Assembly (NCBI GenBank): GCA_036250225.1
Contig: JAPZLL010000008.1
Span: forward strand, 620,001-684,000
DNA: 64,000 bases
Origin: Cercophora sp. LCS_1
Taxonomy: Eukaryota > Ascomycota > Sordariomycetes > Sordariales > Lasiosphaeriaceae
Reading direction: 5' to 3'
Part shown: in pieces, positions 21,405 through 31,900 of the stretch
Position numbering within the stretch: the stretch's first letter is position 1
Layout: every line of letters begins with the position of its first letter
Notes under the pieces: generated by a model
Database searches by the model: none
Told to the model about the DNA's origin: nothing
What the model saw: the letters and a program-made list of their open reading frames with translations, nothing else
Translations under genes and position numbers: made by a program

Positions 21405-21812
21405 AATGACGGCGAGGAAGGAGGAGTACCCCGTTTCTCTTGCAGGTCACAGGGAAGCGCATCCCGCCGGGTGTAGTTGTAAAGAGCGGACCCTGGCCGC
21501 CTCCACGGTCGCAACTGCCCTAAGCCACCCAGATACCAGCATTCTGCCGAAATCGCCTTCCTTGTCCGCCTAGTGCCACTGCAGCAGCACTTGCCCCCGT
21601 GCCAGGGATGTACGGGAAAGAGCTAGCCCCCTGGCCACCAAACAACCACGATACACTCCGTCTGCTTCTGTACTCTCGCAATCCAACCACATTGCCGTCT
21701 GCTTTCTTTCTCAGGCAATTCGACCATCACTACCAAACACCATCAGCGTTAGAGGTATCTTTCACTTCCACTAAGGTGACACGCGCGTGGCCATCAGTGC
21801 GATCCATCCAAG
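21405..21812. other. Intergenic region seh1 / uncharacterised gene
   Basis: 408 bases with the seh1 3' UTR and the presumed promoter of the gene starting at 21813. No coding feature seen. Confidence 0.45.
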
Positions 21813-23477
21813 ATGCCGGCTCTCACACTCCCCAGCAGAAACTTTCGTCGCAGCCCCCAAGACGCAGTCGATGCCCCCGATCAAAACAACACACCGCCTA
21901 GGCCAAATAAATCTCTTAGCCGCGGCACTGGTGGCTCCCTCAGTCGCCGCCGTCTCAATATCCCCAACACCTTCGCGGGTCTCTAGGAGAAAGACCCCAA
22001 CCGCCACTCCAGTGGATCGGCATCCGACGACAGCTCTCACGGCACTAGCCCGGTGCCCATTATTACAAATGGTGAGAACCACCGACCTTCAGCCTCGCCT
22101 GCCACCACTGGAGGTACCCTGAATGATGCTTCCCCTCTTCGTGGCTCCCTTCGCCAGCGCAAGTTCACCTCGGCTTTTCTCAACTATGGTATGCCTTGGA
22201 GCCCCAGCGAAAACGTGGATGTTACCCGCCCGGCGCCTGCTATCGTTCGCACCGTTCCTTCCCGCGGCTCCGATGCCAGGAGCGGAATGATACAGGGAGG
22301 CTCGTTTCGTCACAAGACGTTTTCTTTCGAGAGCCCGCCTGGTTCGCCTCCTCCGCTCGAGGTGGCGGAGCCATCGAGCAGAAAGGCACTGGACCTCTGC
22401 GAGAGTGCTGACCTAGGTGACGTCGAGTCTGGAAGCAAAATTGCCGAGAAGGTCGACTCTGGGGAAGAATCGACGAGAGTTGACAACGGGCCGGCCAACC
22501 CACTCGCAACTGACGCGGAGGATGTTGATACCATCATTGACGTCGACCCCGATGCCAATCCTGCCTCGGCAGGCGTAAGGAGCACATCGTCTTCATACCC
22601 GAGCGAAGCCGGAGGCGCGAGGAGCCTAGAATTGACGACCTCGCCACCCCGAACATTTGGGAGAAAGATCTGGGAGAAGCTGGAACGCGGCGGGTTTGTT
22701 GGGCCTGAGGGATTTTGGTCAAGTAGCTCGTCGGGATCGGTGCGAGTTGGGAGCAAAGGAGTTGCCGATCGTATTAGTGACGCCCTGGACCAGCCGCTCA
22801 GTGAAGAGCGCGACAAGGCGGACGATGGCCCCCCGGTCGAAGCCAACCCGGTTGATGTTGAGCATCTTCGAGAGACCCAGCAACTTTCGGGTGATCTGTC
22901 CACTCCAGTGATCAACGAAGCCCCAGCAGAGGAGCCTACTTCGGAGTTTGGTACCCTTATCCGGCACCCCATCAGCCACAGTCAACACTCGTCGCAAGAG
23001 TCGGATCTCGAGGAAGACTACCTCAATTTCTCTATGGAGTGCCTTCCGCGTGTGTCGACCAATCTCGATCGCGCCTCTGTCTCGGATTGCGACCCGGACG
23101 ACGACAAGGTGAAGCCATCACCCTCGAAGAACACGATGTCGAAGTTTAGACATCGGCTTGGCCACTTGAACTTGAACACCGGCAAGGTCAAGAAATGGTT
23201 TGTTCGTCAGTTTCGAGCCAGCAGAAAGGGCTCCAGGGTCATTGTGCGAAAGGTCAAGGAGCGCAAAGCGAAAATGAGGAACGCCGGGGGAAGTGGCGCG
23301 ACCTCTGGGGTTGCTTGCAAAGGGAAGAGGAGTGCCGTGAGGAATGTCAGACGGAAGAAAGCCACAAAGTCATTGAGAACGTTAACGAGAGGGTCGCTGT
23401 GGGAGATGTTTGGTGTGCCGGCTCCAGCGGGAAGGCCCGGCATGGAGAATCGGGAGGATGTGAAGATGTCTGAGTGA
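21813..23477 (+). CDS. Uncharacterised protein; frame cut by one in-frame TAG (candidate mRNA-edited gene)
   Basis: From the ATG at 21813 (CCAAGATGCC) the frame is open for 57 codons, meets TAG at 21984-21986, and continues in the same phase to TGA at 23475-23477, 554 residues if codon 58 is read as an amino acid. Both sides have the same Ser/Arg/Pro-rich character (SLSRGTGGSLSRRRLN before, EKDPNRHSSGSASDDSSHGT after), so the break looks like a point stop rather than two genes. The middle is acidic and probably disordered. Residues ~290-300 hold RTFGRKIWEKLERGGFVGP. The C-terminal ~110 residues are very basic (KVKKWFVRQFRASRKG, RKVKERKAKMR), suggesting nucleic-acid or membrane binding. The first ATG after the TAG is at 22191. 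I find no GT..AG intron with good sites that removes the TAG in frame. I do not recognise the family. Alternatives: true stop with an upstream frame, recent nonsense mutation, or sequence error. Confidence 0.68.
21977..21997 (+). other. Hairpin with in-frame TAG in the loop (candidate A-to-I editing site)
   Basis: GGGTCT at 21977-21982 pairs perfectly with AGACCC at 21992-21997, leaving a 9-base loop CTAGGAGAA in which the stop codon occupies 21984-21986. The A at 21985 has U before and G after it. In Fusarium and Neurospora, A-to-I editing during sexual development prefers exactly this triplet and hairpin loops, and recodes UAG to UGG (Trp). The structure is seen; the editing is inferred. 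Confidence 0.5.
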
Positions 23478-23964
23478 AGTGGTGTGTAATCAGCTGTCCA
23501 CAGGATGACGTCGATTGATTCAATAATTAGAGGTGGTCATGACATTAAGCATGAACTGTAAACCTCGCTGCCCTTGTGGATACTTCAGCCCATATCTCGC
23601 AGGTCTTCGCGATAGTCCTCCCTCCTCAGCAACTACTACCTAGTGCTTCACAAAACCCACCCCAGATAGGGCTGCCTGCATAGAGCCAGCCGCCTGCGCT
23701 CCTTCCTAGGTAGTAGTTTCTGGCCCTTCAACTGGTCCCTCTGGAACGCAGACAAGAACCGAACACCTCTTGAATGAGAAGCCGGACGGCGAGAATCAAA
23801 GTCTACACCGTCTAAAGAAGGATTAGGTTTCTCATTTTAAGCAATTGCATACGAATATATACCCATGGAATGCTTTCATAATGTCTACTGCTTGTTTCTC
23901 CATCTCCACAATACCCCTGACCACCCCTGGACCCACCAAAACAAACCCCCTTTTCCCATCTCCC
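23478..23964. other. Convergent intergenic region
   Basis: 487 bases between the stop codons of the uncharacterised gene and the JmjC gene. AT-richer than the surroundings near 23820-23890, as expected for 3' UTRs and poly(A) signals. CTAGGTAGTAG-like and CTACTACCTAG sequences at about 23631-23642 and 23705-23716 are inverted copies. Confidence 0.45.
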
Positions 23965-25383
23965 TCAATTCCACCAGAAACTCACACTAAAACTCACACT
24001 CAACCCCCTCACATAATGCCACCACCCAATCGGTATATACAACGCATCCCCCGGCTCCAATATACAATCCACAAACTCGACCTCCTCGAACCCCTCCCAC
24101 CCCACCCCTTTGTCGCCCGCATCCCACCCCTCCACAACACCCACGTCCACCGCGCTCGTATTCCCCATCTCAACCCCACCCTCCTTCCCCCTGGCCCTCA
24201 TTCTGTCGGGCCCCTCCTCAGGCGCGTACAACCGCACATACTTCCTCCCAACAACCTGCACCAACAAGTTGTGATACGGATCCGTATGCAACGGGGTAAT
24301 CGTCCCCGGCGGTCCAAACCACGCATTCAGCTGGGGCGCGTCCAGCTCAGGCTGGTCCTGCGACGGATCGGTCGGGTGCTTTGGCGGACTTGTGTAGCAA
24401 TAATCAGGCGTGATAATATCGTTGTGGAGCGACGGGATGTGTGTCAACAGTGGATGCTGCGCTAGATACGCGGTTTCGGTTGATGCCGAGGGGGACACCA
24501 CGTCGGAGATGAATTCGCGAAAGGGACCGAGTTTCTGCGTCCAGTTGGCGTCGACGTAGGAACGGCCTATTTCCAGGGGGACGAGACGGCGTCCTTGGAA
24601 GGTGCGGGAGAGGAGGTAGAGGGGTTGCGACCAGGGGTTTGTTGTCATCGCTGGCCAGTTTGCTGCGAGGGAGGTTAGGATGAGCGGGGTTCGGGAGGTG
24701 CGGAGGTGGGATTGGAAGGTTGAGAGGGTCGGGGGTGGGATCCGTGGGATGGGGTTGGCTATCGGCGGCGTGAAGGGCTCATGACGGGAAAAGGGACGGG
24801 TGAGGGTGGGCTTTTTGGGCGGACGGAGAGGGGAGGGCGGTGGCGAGGAGGGCGAGGAGCGGGGCGCTGATTCGAGGAGGGCCAGGGCTTTGTTGATCCA
24901 GGGACGGCCGCGGGGACCTGGGGCGCCGGCGAGGATCAGCGCCAGGTCGAGGGTTCGGATCATGGTGTCGAGGTGGGCCGACGAGGTGGGGTCGTCGGGA
25001 TGCCAGGTGTGGAAGAGGAGGGCGAACTTGAGGATGGCAGCGTCGGTGTAGAGTTGGCGCCAGAAGAGGGGGAGGTCTTTGTAGAGGTAGGCGTAGAAGC
25101 GGGCGTATGAGGCTGTGATGATGTCGTCGAGTCGGCGGAGGAGCAGTTTTGTTTTGTCGGCATCTGGGGACCCGTTGCAGTTGGCGGGGAAGAGTAGGAT
25201 GAATCGAGATGCTTGGCGCGAGAGCAATTCCGCCAGAGGCTCACCGCAGCTGTCGATTGTTTGGGACGACGGCGCATCGCGGGGTCGGGCGTCGATGCGC
25301 TTTGTCATTGCGGCATATTCGATGCGGATATCCTCTGCTGCCTTGGCGCATGATGCCTTCAGTTGTTCTTCTGGTTCTCCCAT
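23965..25383 (-). CDS. JmjC domain protein (JMJD5/KDM8-like cupin_8)
   Basis: Single exon, 472 aa from the ATG at 25383 (MGEPEEQLKASC). The N-terminal ~180 residues are helical (RLDDIITASYARFYAYLYKD, FWRQLYTDAAILKFALLFHT), followed by a Pro-rich linker. The JmjC domain begins around PLILTSLAANWPAM and carries ITPLHTDPYHNLLVQVVGRK, where H and D of HTD are iron ligands, and ends with LEPGDALYIPIGWWHYVRGL, giving the third ligand His. WFGPPGT and YCYTSPP are typical of the JMJD5 group. These are Fe(II)/2-oxoglutarate oxygenases; JMJD5 members hydroxylate Arg residues or have been reported to act on histones. An extended frame upstream of 25383 has no ATG. All three iron ligands are present, so the enzyme should be active. 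Its substrate is unknown. Confidence 0.87.
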   Translation of the reverse strand: MGEPEEQLKASCAKAAEDIRIEYAAMTKRIDARPRDAPSSQTIDSCGEPLAELLSRQASRFILLFPANCNGSPDADKTKLLLRRLDDIITASYARFYAYLYKDLPLFWRQLYTDAAILKFALLFHTWHPDDPTSSAHLDTMIRTLDLALILAGAPGPRGRPWINKALALLESAPRSSPSSPPPSPLRPPKKPTLTRPFSRHEPFTPPIANPIPRIPPPTLSTFQSHLRTSRTPLILTSLAANWPAMTTNPWSQPLYLLSRTFQGRRLVPLEIGRSYVDANWTQKLGPFREFISDVVSPSASTETAYLAQHPLLTHIPSLHNDIITPDYCYTSPPKHPTDPSQDQPELDAPQLNAWFGPPGTITPLHTDPYHNLLVQVVGRKYVRLYAPEEGPDRMRARGKEGGVEMGNTSAVDVGVVEGWDAGDKGVGWEGFEEVEFVDCILEPGDALYIPIGWWHYVRGLSVSFSVSFWWN

Positions 25384-27189
25384 TATTTCTGTAGAGAGCG
25401 CGAGGTGGTGGGGCAATTGTTGAGATTTCCGGGTCCCGGGCTGAGGTGAGGTTCGACGGCCCCGATTTATCTTGGCTTCCGCATGTGGGCCCCATACCGC
25501 CGGACCGGATCGGACCCACTGTCCGCCATCCTCTCCGGCTTTTTTGGACCCGGCACATGGCGTACCACCCGGAATTGGCCCGGAATCCGCTTCATCTTCT
25601 CATTGCAAAATGTTCCGCACAACAGGGAAATTTGTACAGAGGTTGACGGCACTTGCCAGCATCAAGAATGCGGCTGAGTTCTCGAAGGACAGTGCCAAGA
25701 CATCAAGTCCGTTCGCAATGCTTGGCGTTGGCACCATGACGGCAAAGTCAGAGATTGAGAGAGTTCAGAACTGTCAGAGAAACAGTGCGGGCAAACCTGT
25801 TGCGACATGTCACTTTGTGGCGCGCTCGGGTTACATTGTATTGCTTTTTGGCGGTCTGACCGAAGGCGAAGACCAGACAAAGGACCTCGGGTTTGCCACG
25901 CGGTCGGCTTGCCTGCCAGGACCCAGGTCCGAGGGTAGCACCGGCCGCCAAACAGTACAACACATCCAGATAGGAATAGATGAGCGTAATTTTGGCCGAG
26001 CTGTGTTCAGATTCTTTTGCCCGACCCCTTACAAATCTCCCCTAAGCCCCTGCAACCTAGAAGCTCCCCTAAGCCCCTGTAAATTCACGTTCCAGGTTGC
26101 CGCCTACTCGGCAAATTTACCAGACGACGTGTAGTGGCTCTGCTGGGCGTGCAACCTAGTAAGCCACATGGGGGAGCAGATGGTTGTAATTTAGTGCTGG
26201 CGCAACGATCGTTCTTCGATCCTCGGTCCTCCCGGTCAGCAAGGGGTTTCAACAGGTCCATATCGCTCGCCTCTTGCGCTTGGAGAGACTCTGCCCGCGG
26301 CGAACAGCCAAGCGCGGCAGGGTGGCGACGGGAACGCGCGCATCGAGCGGAACTCGCGACAATCCCCGCCATGTGGGCAAACTTAGCCTTGGTGAGACGG
26401 GTGCATAGTACAAACCGGAAGAGAACACGGCCGGGCTGTGGAAAAGTGTACGGAGCTAGACCCGATTGAAGGTTACAGTCGACCTACACTTTACGACATT
26501 CCTGGTTGGTTGGTTGCGATGCACGTCGTCTATTATGATGCTGTGCAGAAAGGAAATGGCTGCTGGCTCTCAGTAGTTGCGTGGGAACATTCGCGATCTC
26601 TGCGGTTACAGGTGGCACCGCCACCGCCACCAGGTACCTTAGCGTGTGCCCGTAGGTATTACACGCCCATATTCGTAGGAGGAGCAATAAAAGTCTATCT
26701 AGGCGGAGGCCCAGGGTGGGCACCCGGAAAACCATGCCAAGCTTTAGCGACTGATTTGACTTGTGCTCGCTGCTCAGATTCTGGGGAACCATCCCGCATG
26801 GATAGAAAGCGGCAGCCATTCGGAAGCCCTCCCGCTCGCACCGTACTCGTGGGTGGAAATGATTACACAAGCTGACGTCTTGATCAACGTTTGCAAAAAT
26901 AAGGGGGCAGACGGACGACAAGGATATGGAAGGATTCTCTTCCGCGGGGCTCTTTTTGCTTAAACCGCGCTTGGTGTTCTGATGCTTCTGAAGCTTCGAC
27001 AGGTCCTTACTCCACATGTCCGGATGCGAAACGAAGGGAACGACGGTGCCGGTCTCCACGTTGGCCTCACATCAATGATAAACAAAGCCTTGCTCCCTCT
27101 TGTCAAGATGGGTTGTCATTGTACCCTCCCTGTGTTGTTGCTCAGTTGCTGTTCTGTGCGGCGCGCCTTCCTCCTCGTGGGTTGACACG
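25384..27189. other. 1.8-kb divergent intergenic region with short direct repeats
   Basis: Lies between JmjC (minus) and a zinc-finger gene (plus). No frame has protein-like composition. It includes a pair of 16-base direct repeats at 26037-26079, described separately, and a short upstream frame at 27109-27186 just before the zinc-finger start. Confidence 0.45.
26037..26079. repeat. Two direct copies of a 16-base unit, period 27
   Basis: CTCCCCTAAGCCCCTG occurs at 26037-26052 and again, identical, at 26064-26079. The pair is flanked by TTACA (26029-26033) and TGTAA (26078-26082), inverted copies of each other. TGCAACCTAG follows the first unit and recurs at about 26150. Could be a remnant of a small transposon or a factor-binding cluster. 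Confidence 0.7.
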
Positions 27190-28232
27190 ATGGGCACCGA
27201 CCTAAATGACATTGCCAAGAACGCCCTTCTTCACTTTCTCAATGTGGGGTCCTCGGCGCCCGAGTTTCCTCTCCAGCTGCAAAGCCGCAGATTCAACCTG
27301 GAGAGAATATTTGTCGTGTTCAAGGAGCAATGGCGTGCTGCCTGTAAGCGCTTCTCGCCGTTTTGTTGGGGAAATGACTGACCTTTCTTCAAGGCAAACT
27401 CGAGTCAGCCCCTGATGTTGTCCCGGCTCTGGCGCTGCTCAGATGCCCCTCTTGCCCCCGTTCGTGGAAGAGGGCCGCCGATTGGAAGAAACACCTCCTC
27501 ATCCATGAAAAGGACCACGAGCAGCAGTGGCTGTGCAACGGGTCCTGGCACAAGTCGGAGCCTGACTTTTACAAGCATCACAGCAAATCATGCTTGAATT
27601 GCGGAGCATGGACAAACGTCATATGCCGGAAGACACCCAAGATGAGGAATTGCGACTGCGTTCGGTGTCGCCACGCAAACCAAGCACTCTCCATCAGGCA
27701 GGTCCGGCATGCCTGTGGTTTTTGTTCGGCGAATATAGTGTTCGAAAGATGGGACGACTATTGCTCGCACCTCCGAGGGCACTTTGAAGTTGAGTACAGG
27801 CTCATATCAGACTGGAGTCACTTCAAGGTCGTCCAAGCGCTGGTCTACCAGAACGACATTCTCTCCCAGGACCAGACGCTAACCGGTATCATTGATAAAC
27901 TGGGAAACTACGCTCCGATATTGAACCTGAACAGGGACAGGAGTGTAGAACGAGAGCGGGAAGTGCTACGACACGAACTTCAGTCATACAGCAATGGGGC
28001 CTCTCGCTTTGAGATTGTTGGCCGCGCGCGTCGCATCTTGGAAGTCCTCGAGAACTCGGCATCCGGTCTTCCCATTGGGGGTGGTCCACTCTCGCCTTCA
28101 CGAGAGATTGGGGAGGGCTCAATAGCATTGACACTCCGAGATGCAACCTCAGCTCTCGCCGAGGATAGCCTCCAGGCTGGGGCCGGTTTCGACTTTAATT
28201 TTGAGGGTTGGCCTGAACAGTGGGAGGTGTAA
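27190..28232 (+). CDS. Uncharacterised C2H2-type zinc-finger protein
   Basis: Exons 27190-27343 and 27394-28232 (intron 50 nt, donor GTAAGC, branch CTGAC) give 330 aa. After a helical N-terminus (LESAPDVVPALALL at the splice junction) comes a classic finger: CPSC, twelve residues including RSWKRAADWKK, then HLLIH, i.e. CX2CX12HX3H. A Cys-rich stretch follows (SCLNCGAW, CDCVRC) and a second finger-like unit, CGFCSANIVFERWDDYCSHL then GH. The C-terminal third has EREREVLRHELQSYS, a helix, and an acidic end. Probably a nuclear DNA- or protein-binding factor of a fungal family I cannot name. The N-terminal start is the ATG whose frame matches after splicing; a separate 25-codon upstream frame ends just before it. 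Confidence 0.78.
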
Positions 28233-28918
28233 TCAAGCATGACATCGGGGCATCAACACAACAAATCGAGCAGACTTTCTTCAAGGGCTTGGACTCGTGG
28301 GCTTGGGAAATAACTGGAAAATAAACCTTTCCTTCCGTTTCTTCATATAGACGTTTGAGTTGGATTTCTAGACGAACTGGCTGGGAAAAGGAGACACATG
28401 GTAAACTCCTGGTATCACGGATTCTGACACTGGCGGAGGAAGACAAAACGTAGCTCTAACTTCGGACAACCTCAATAGCTAATAGCCTTGAGCTTCACTT
28501 CCCACACCTACAGACCCAAAGTCCTTGCCCTCAAACCTTCTCGGTCCATCCCCTCCTCACACTCCAACCCACCCGTCTTTTCATCCGAGGTCAACATCCC
28601 CCAAACTCCCTCGGCAACAACAAGCCCCCCAGCACCTTGATGACCCAAGCTTACCCCATCATCTTTCACTAAAAAAACGAGCACCGATGGTTAAACGGTC
28701 AACAAGGATGCTCCGAGCTTCCCGCTGCGATGCACCGAGTTCAACTCCAGAAACTAACCCCCAAGGCATAACCACTGCAGCGTACATCTATTCTGCCAAC
28801 TACCACACCATATGCTCATATACACACAAAAGTCTATCTTGAGATGCTATGCCGCCACGATGTACAAAAATGCTTAACACCCTAACCTACAAGACATCGT
28901 GATACTCATATGATACAG
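28233..28918. other. Convergent intergenic region
   Basis: 686 bases between the zinc-finger stop and the Cya5 stop. A plus-strand frame of 105 codons (28525-28842) is Pro/Ser/Thr/His-rich and unlike a protein. No other feature seen. Confidence 0.45.
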
Positions 28919-31900
28919 CTACCATTCCGTCACAGGTTTGCCAGCTCCCTTCTTGTGTGGATTGACAGCCTTCTCTTCTAGTTTAGAGAATGGGTCTTCG
29001 GACCGCTTCACCCCGACCGGCAGTCCATGTGGCGATTGCGTAAACTCGGCAAACAGATTCAGTTCGCGCTTCTTCGCCTGGGCAGCCTTCCTCGTCCTCC
29101 TCTCGTGTGAGTAAAGAACGGGCTGGACTTTTCTAACCACCGGCTCCGGGCCCCGTCTCCGCTTGACCAAGAAATCCTCAAGCGAGACCTCCTCCTTGCA
29201 GTCCTTGGGCACTTTGAGCATAGTCCGTGGGGCGTAGTCCCGCGCGCCTGAGGCAGAGGCAGAGTCAGAGTCACCGATTTCTACCGGGCCGGTTCCGAAT
29301 TCCCCTGGCCCTGGCGCAAGCATGGCTTCTCCGGGCACCGCCTTCTTCTGCTCGGTTATTTTTGCCAGCTTTTGAGCCGTGTCAAGCTTGTCGACTTCTA
29401 TCTCCAGTTTGTTTGTTTCATATAGGTCGGGGACCCCAGTCGAGGTAAAAATCCTCTCCTCCTGATCCGAGTACGTTCTAACCATGGTCGTGACGGCGTG
29501 GACTGTCTTCGGGTAGTCCCTATTGATGGCTTTGAACAGCTGGTCGGCCTCATTTGACCACAGCGTCATCTGTTCCAGCTCCATGTACTCTCTTGCGAGG
29601 ATAATCAGCGTGTACGAGATGGGCCTTGGCCTGTGGGGGTTGCTACCCAATCGTCGCACGTCGAGCGGGAGACTACTCTTGACGCCGGGTGTGCGAACGC
29701 GGAGCTGCTGCCAGCCTGTCCACTGCGGCATGAGTTGCTCCTCGCAAACAGCGAACGCCTCGCGCCATTGTTTGAGCGTTGCGAGTGCTTGGACGTGGAG
29801 GTTCCAATTTTTGCTGTCCAACTCAAATCCATTGTTGCGGACGCGGGCGATAAGCGCCATGAGGGCTTGGGGGTTGCTTTGCGCGAGGTAGAGTCGCTGC
29901 ATTGTTTTTAGGGGCTCTGTAATACTGAAACGGAGGCCGCGAAGCACGCGTCGCGGTCCCTCGTCGTTCAGGCCTGCTTTGCCTGCTTTGTTTGTTCGAA
30001 TAAGGCGGTCGAGAATGAGATCAAAAATGGCTTCGACCCGGTCGTGCTTCTTTTCATAAAAGTCTGCCAGCATGATGTTGTGGAGAAGCTTGAGAGGGAT
30101 TGTTTCGGTGTTTCCTTTGGAGGGGAACTGGAGCTGATAGAGCTTCATGAGCTGCTCAACCGAGGCGAAGTCGCGAAACTGAGTAAGGACAAACATCAAC
30201 TGGGAATACATGTTCGTGGTATTCTTGAATTCCGAGACAGTTTGAGGCGGCTGGTTGTGGATCGTGCGGGAGAACTCCTTCATGGTCCAAGCCAAGAACT
30301 GCTGTCCGGCATCGCCTGTTTTCTTGTATGATGGCATGCGACTCCATTTTCCCAGTGCCTTCATTAGCTTGGCCACTTGGTTTGGCGTCTTTTCAAACCC
30401 TAGCTCGTCCATCTTCTGCTTGATTTTGATGACGTGATGTGGCTCGTTGCTCTCGATAAATGCCGCCATGAGGATCAGGTAGTGGTGTTGGGTAGGCTTG
30501 AAGACGTTCTGCTCCGTTGATATGTTGAGAAAGTGCAACGCGTGGTGCGACTGCCGACAGTTGACAAGTGCAGTGAGAAGATAGCCATACGTGAAGCTGT
30601 CATATGGAACCTTGTGCTCAGTCATGACATCGAGAACACCGTTGACCTTGTCTAGATCGCGGCGATTCCCATAGTGGCGCAAGAGGATGTTCCATAAATG
30701 CGAATACTCGCCTGTAATCGACTTGGTCTCGGTCACTATCTTGCAAAGCCTCTCGGCCTCGGGGAAGCGGTCATTCTGACAGTATGCCTCCACCACACAG
30801 CCGACCATTGAGGCACTGGGCTCGACTCCCTTCTCTATCGCGAACTTGTATAGCTCGAGCGTCAAAGAAAGATCACCGCGGGCCGAAACCATTTGCATGA
30901 CACCCGAGAAGCTGTACGAGTCGGGCTTTGCCTCCTCGCAGAGTCGCAGGAGCGTCTCAACAGCGCTCTCATAATCGTCGGCCTTGGCGTACGCCTTTAG
31001 CAGAATGTTCCAGTGGATAGGGTCAGGCTGTGGCCCCCATCTCTCAACAGCCTCGTTCATGATTCGGGCGGCCTCTCGGGGGTTTCCTCTGACAGCGTGG
31101 ACGTTCATCTGGATCGAGACCCATTTCTGGGGATCTTCTTCGATTGACTCCGGATACCACTTGGCCCATTCGTATGTCATTCGTGCTACGCCGCCGATGT
31201 CGCCACGTCTGGCATAGTGAGTCGCCATGGTTTTGTAGGCGCCCGTATCCATGTGCCCGTGGGCTCGATACCAGTCCACTGCCACTTCCTCCAAACCGCG
31301 TATGTTGTTGTCGAGAGCAAAGGCATAGAGGGCAGCTCTGAGAAGGGCCTCGCTTATGGATGGACTGGGTAGCTTGCGGTACCTGCGATAAAGTGGCCCT
31401 ACCTGGTCCCATAGCTCCTTTTCTGCGCAATCAAGAATATGTGTCTCGTACGCGAGCCGATCCTGGGCTCGATCGAGGATGATTTCTGCATCGCTAGGTC
31501 GGAACAACGACACCGACGTCCTGGCGATCATTTTCAGGACAGCTCCCGTCTGGGACTTCAGCTTGTCCCGCGTCTCCCCATCTTCAATCTCGCCGGAGAA
31601 ACGGTCGAGACCCGATAGCTTCCGGTGAAATTCGGGCAATCGGGAAAGGAGGATGAACTGGGGGAGCTGTTGCCAGTGAGACATGTCGTCTCCAAGTAAC
31701 CTGGTAGCCAGGTCCCAGTAGTCTAACGCCAGGGCATACGCGAGCAACGGATCAAGCCCCGATGTAATGCCAGTCTCTGATACTGCTTGCTTGTGTATGT
31801 GGAGCGCCGACGAAACATCTTTTGAAAGGAGCCGGGCCAGTACCGCGGCTGAGACGGATGCCGGCGTCCACTGATCCAGGTCAAGCCCAGAAAAAAGCTC

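Noticed and set aside
21931..21993. Possible 63-nt intron removing the TAG of the 21813-23477 gene
   Set aside because: The donor (GTGGCT) and acceptor (GAGAAAG) are both poor, and there is no branch site or polypyrimidine tract; kept only as the main competing explanation to test.
26484..27059. 191-codon minus-strand frame
   Set aside because: Begins at GTG and not ATG, and has no recognisable domain.
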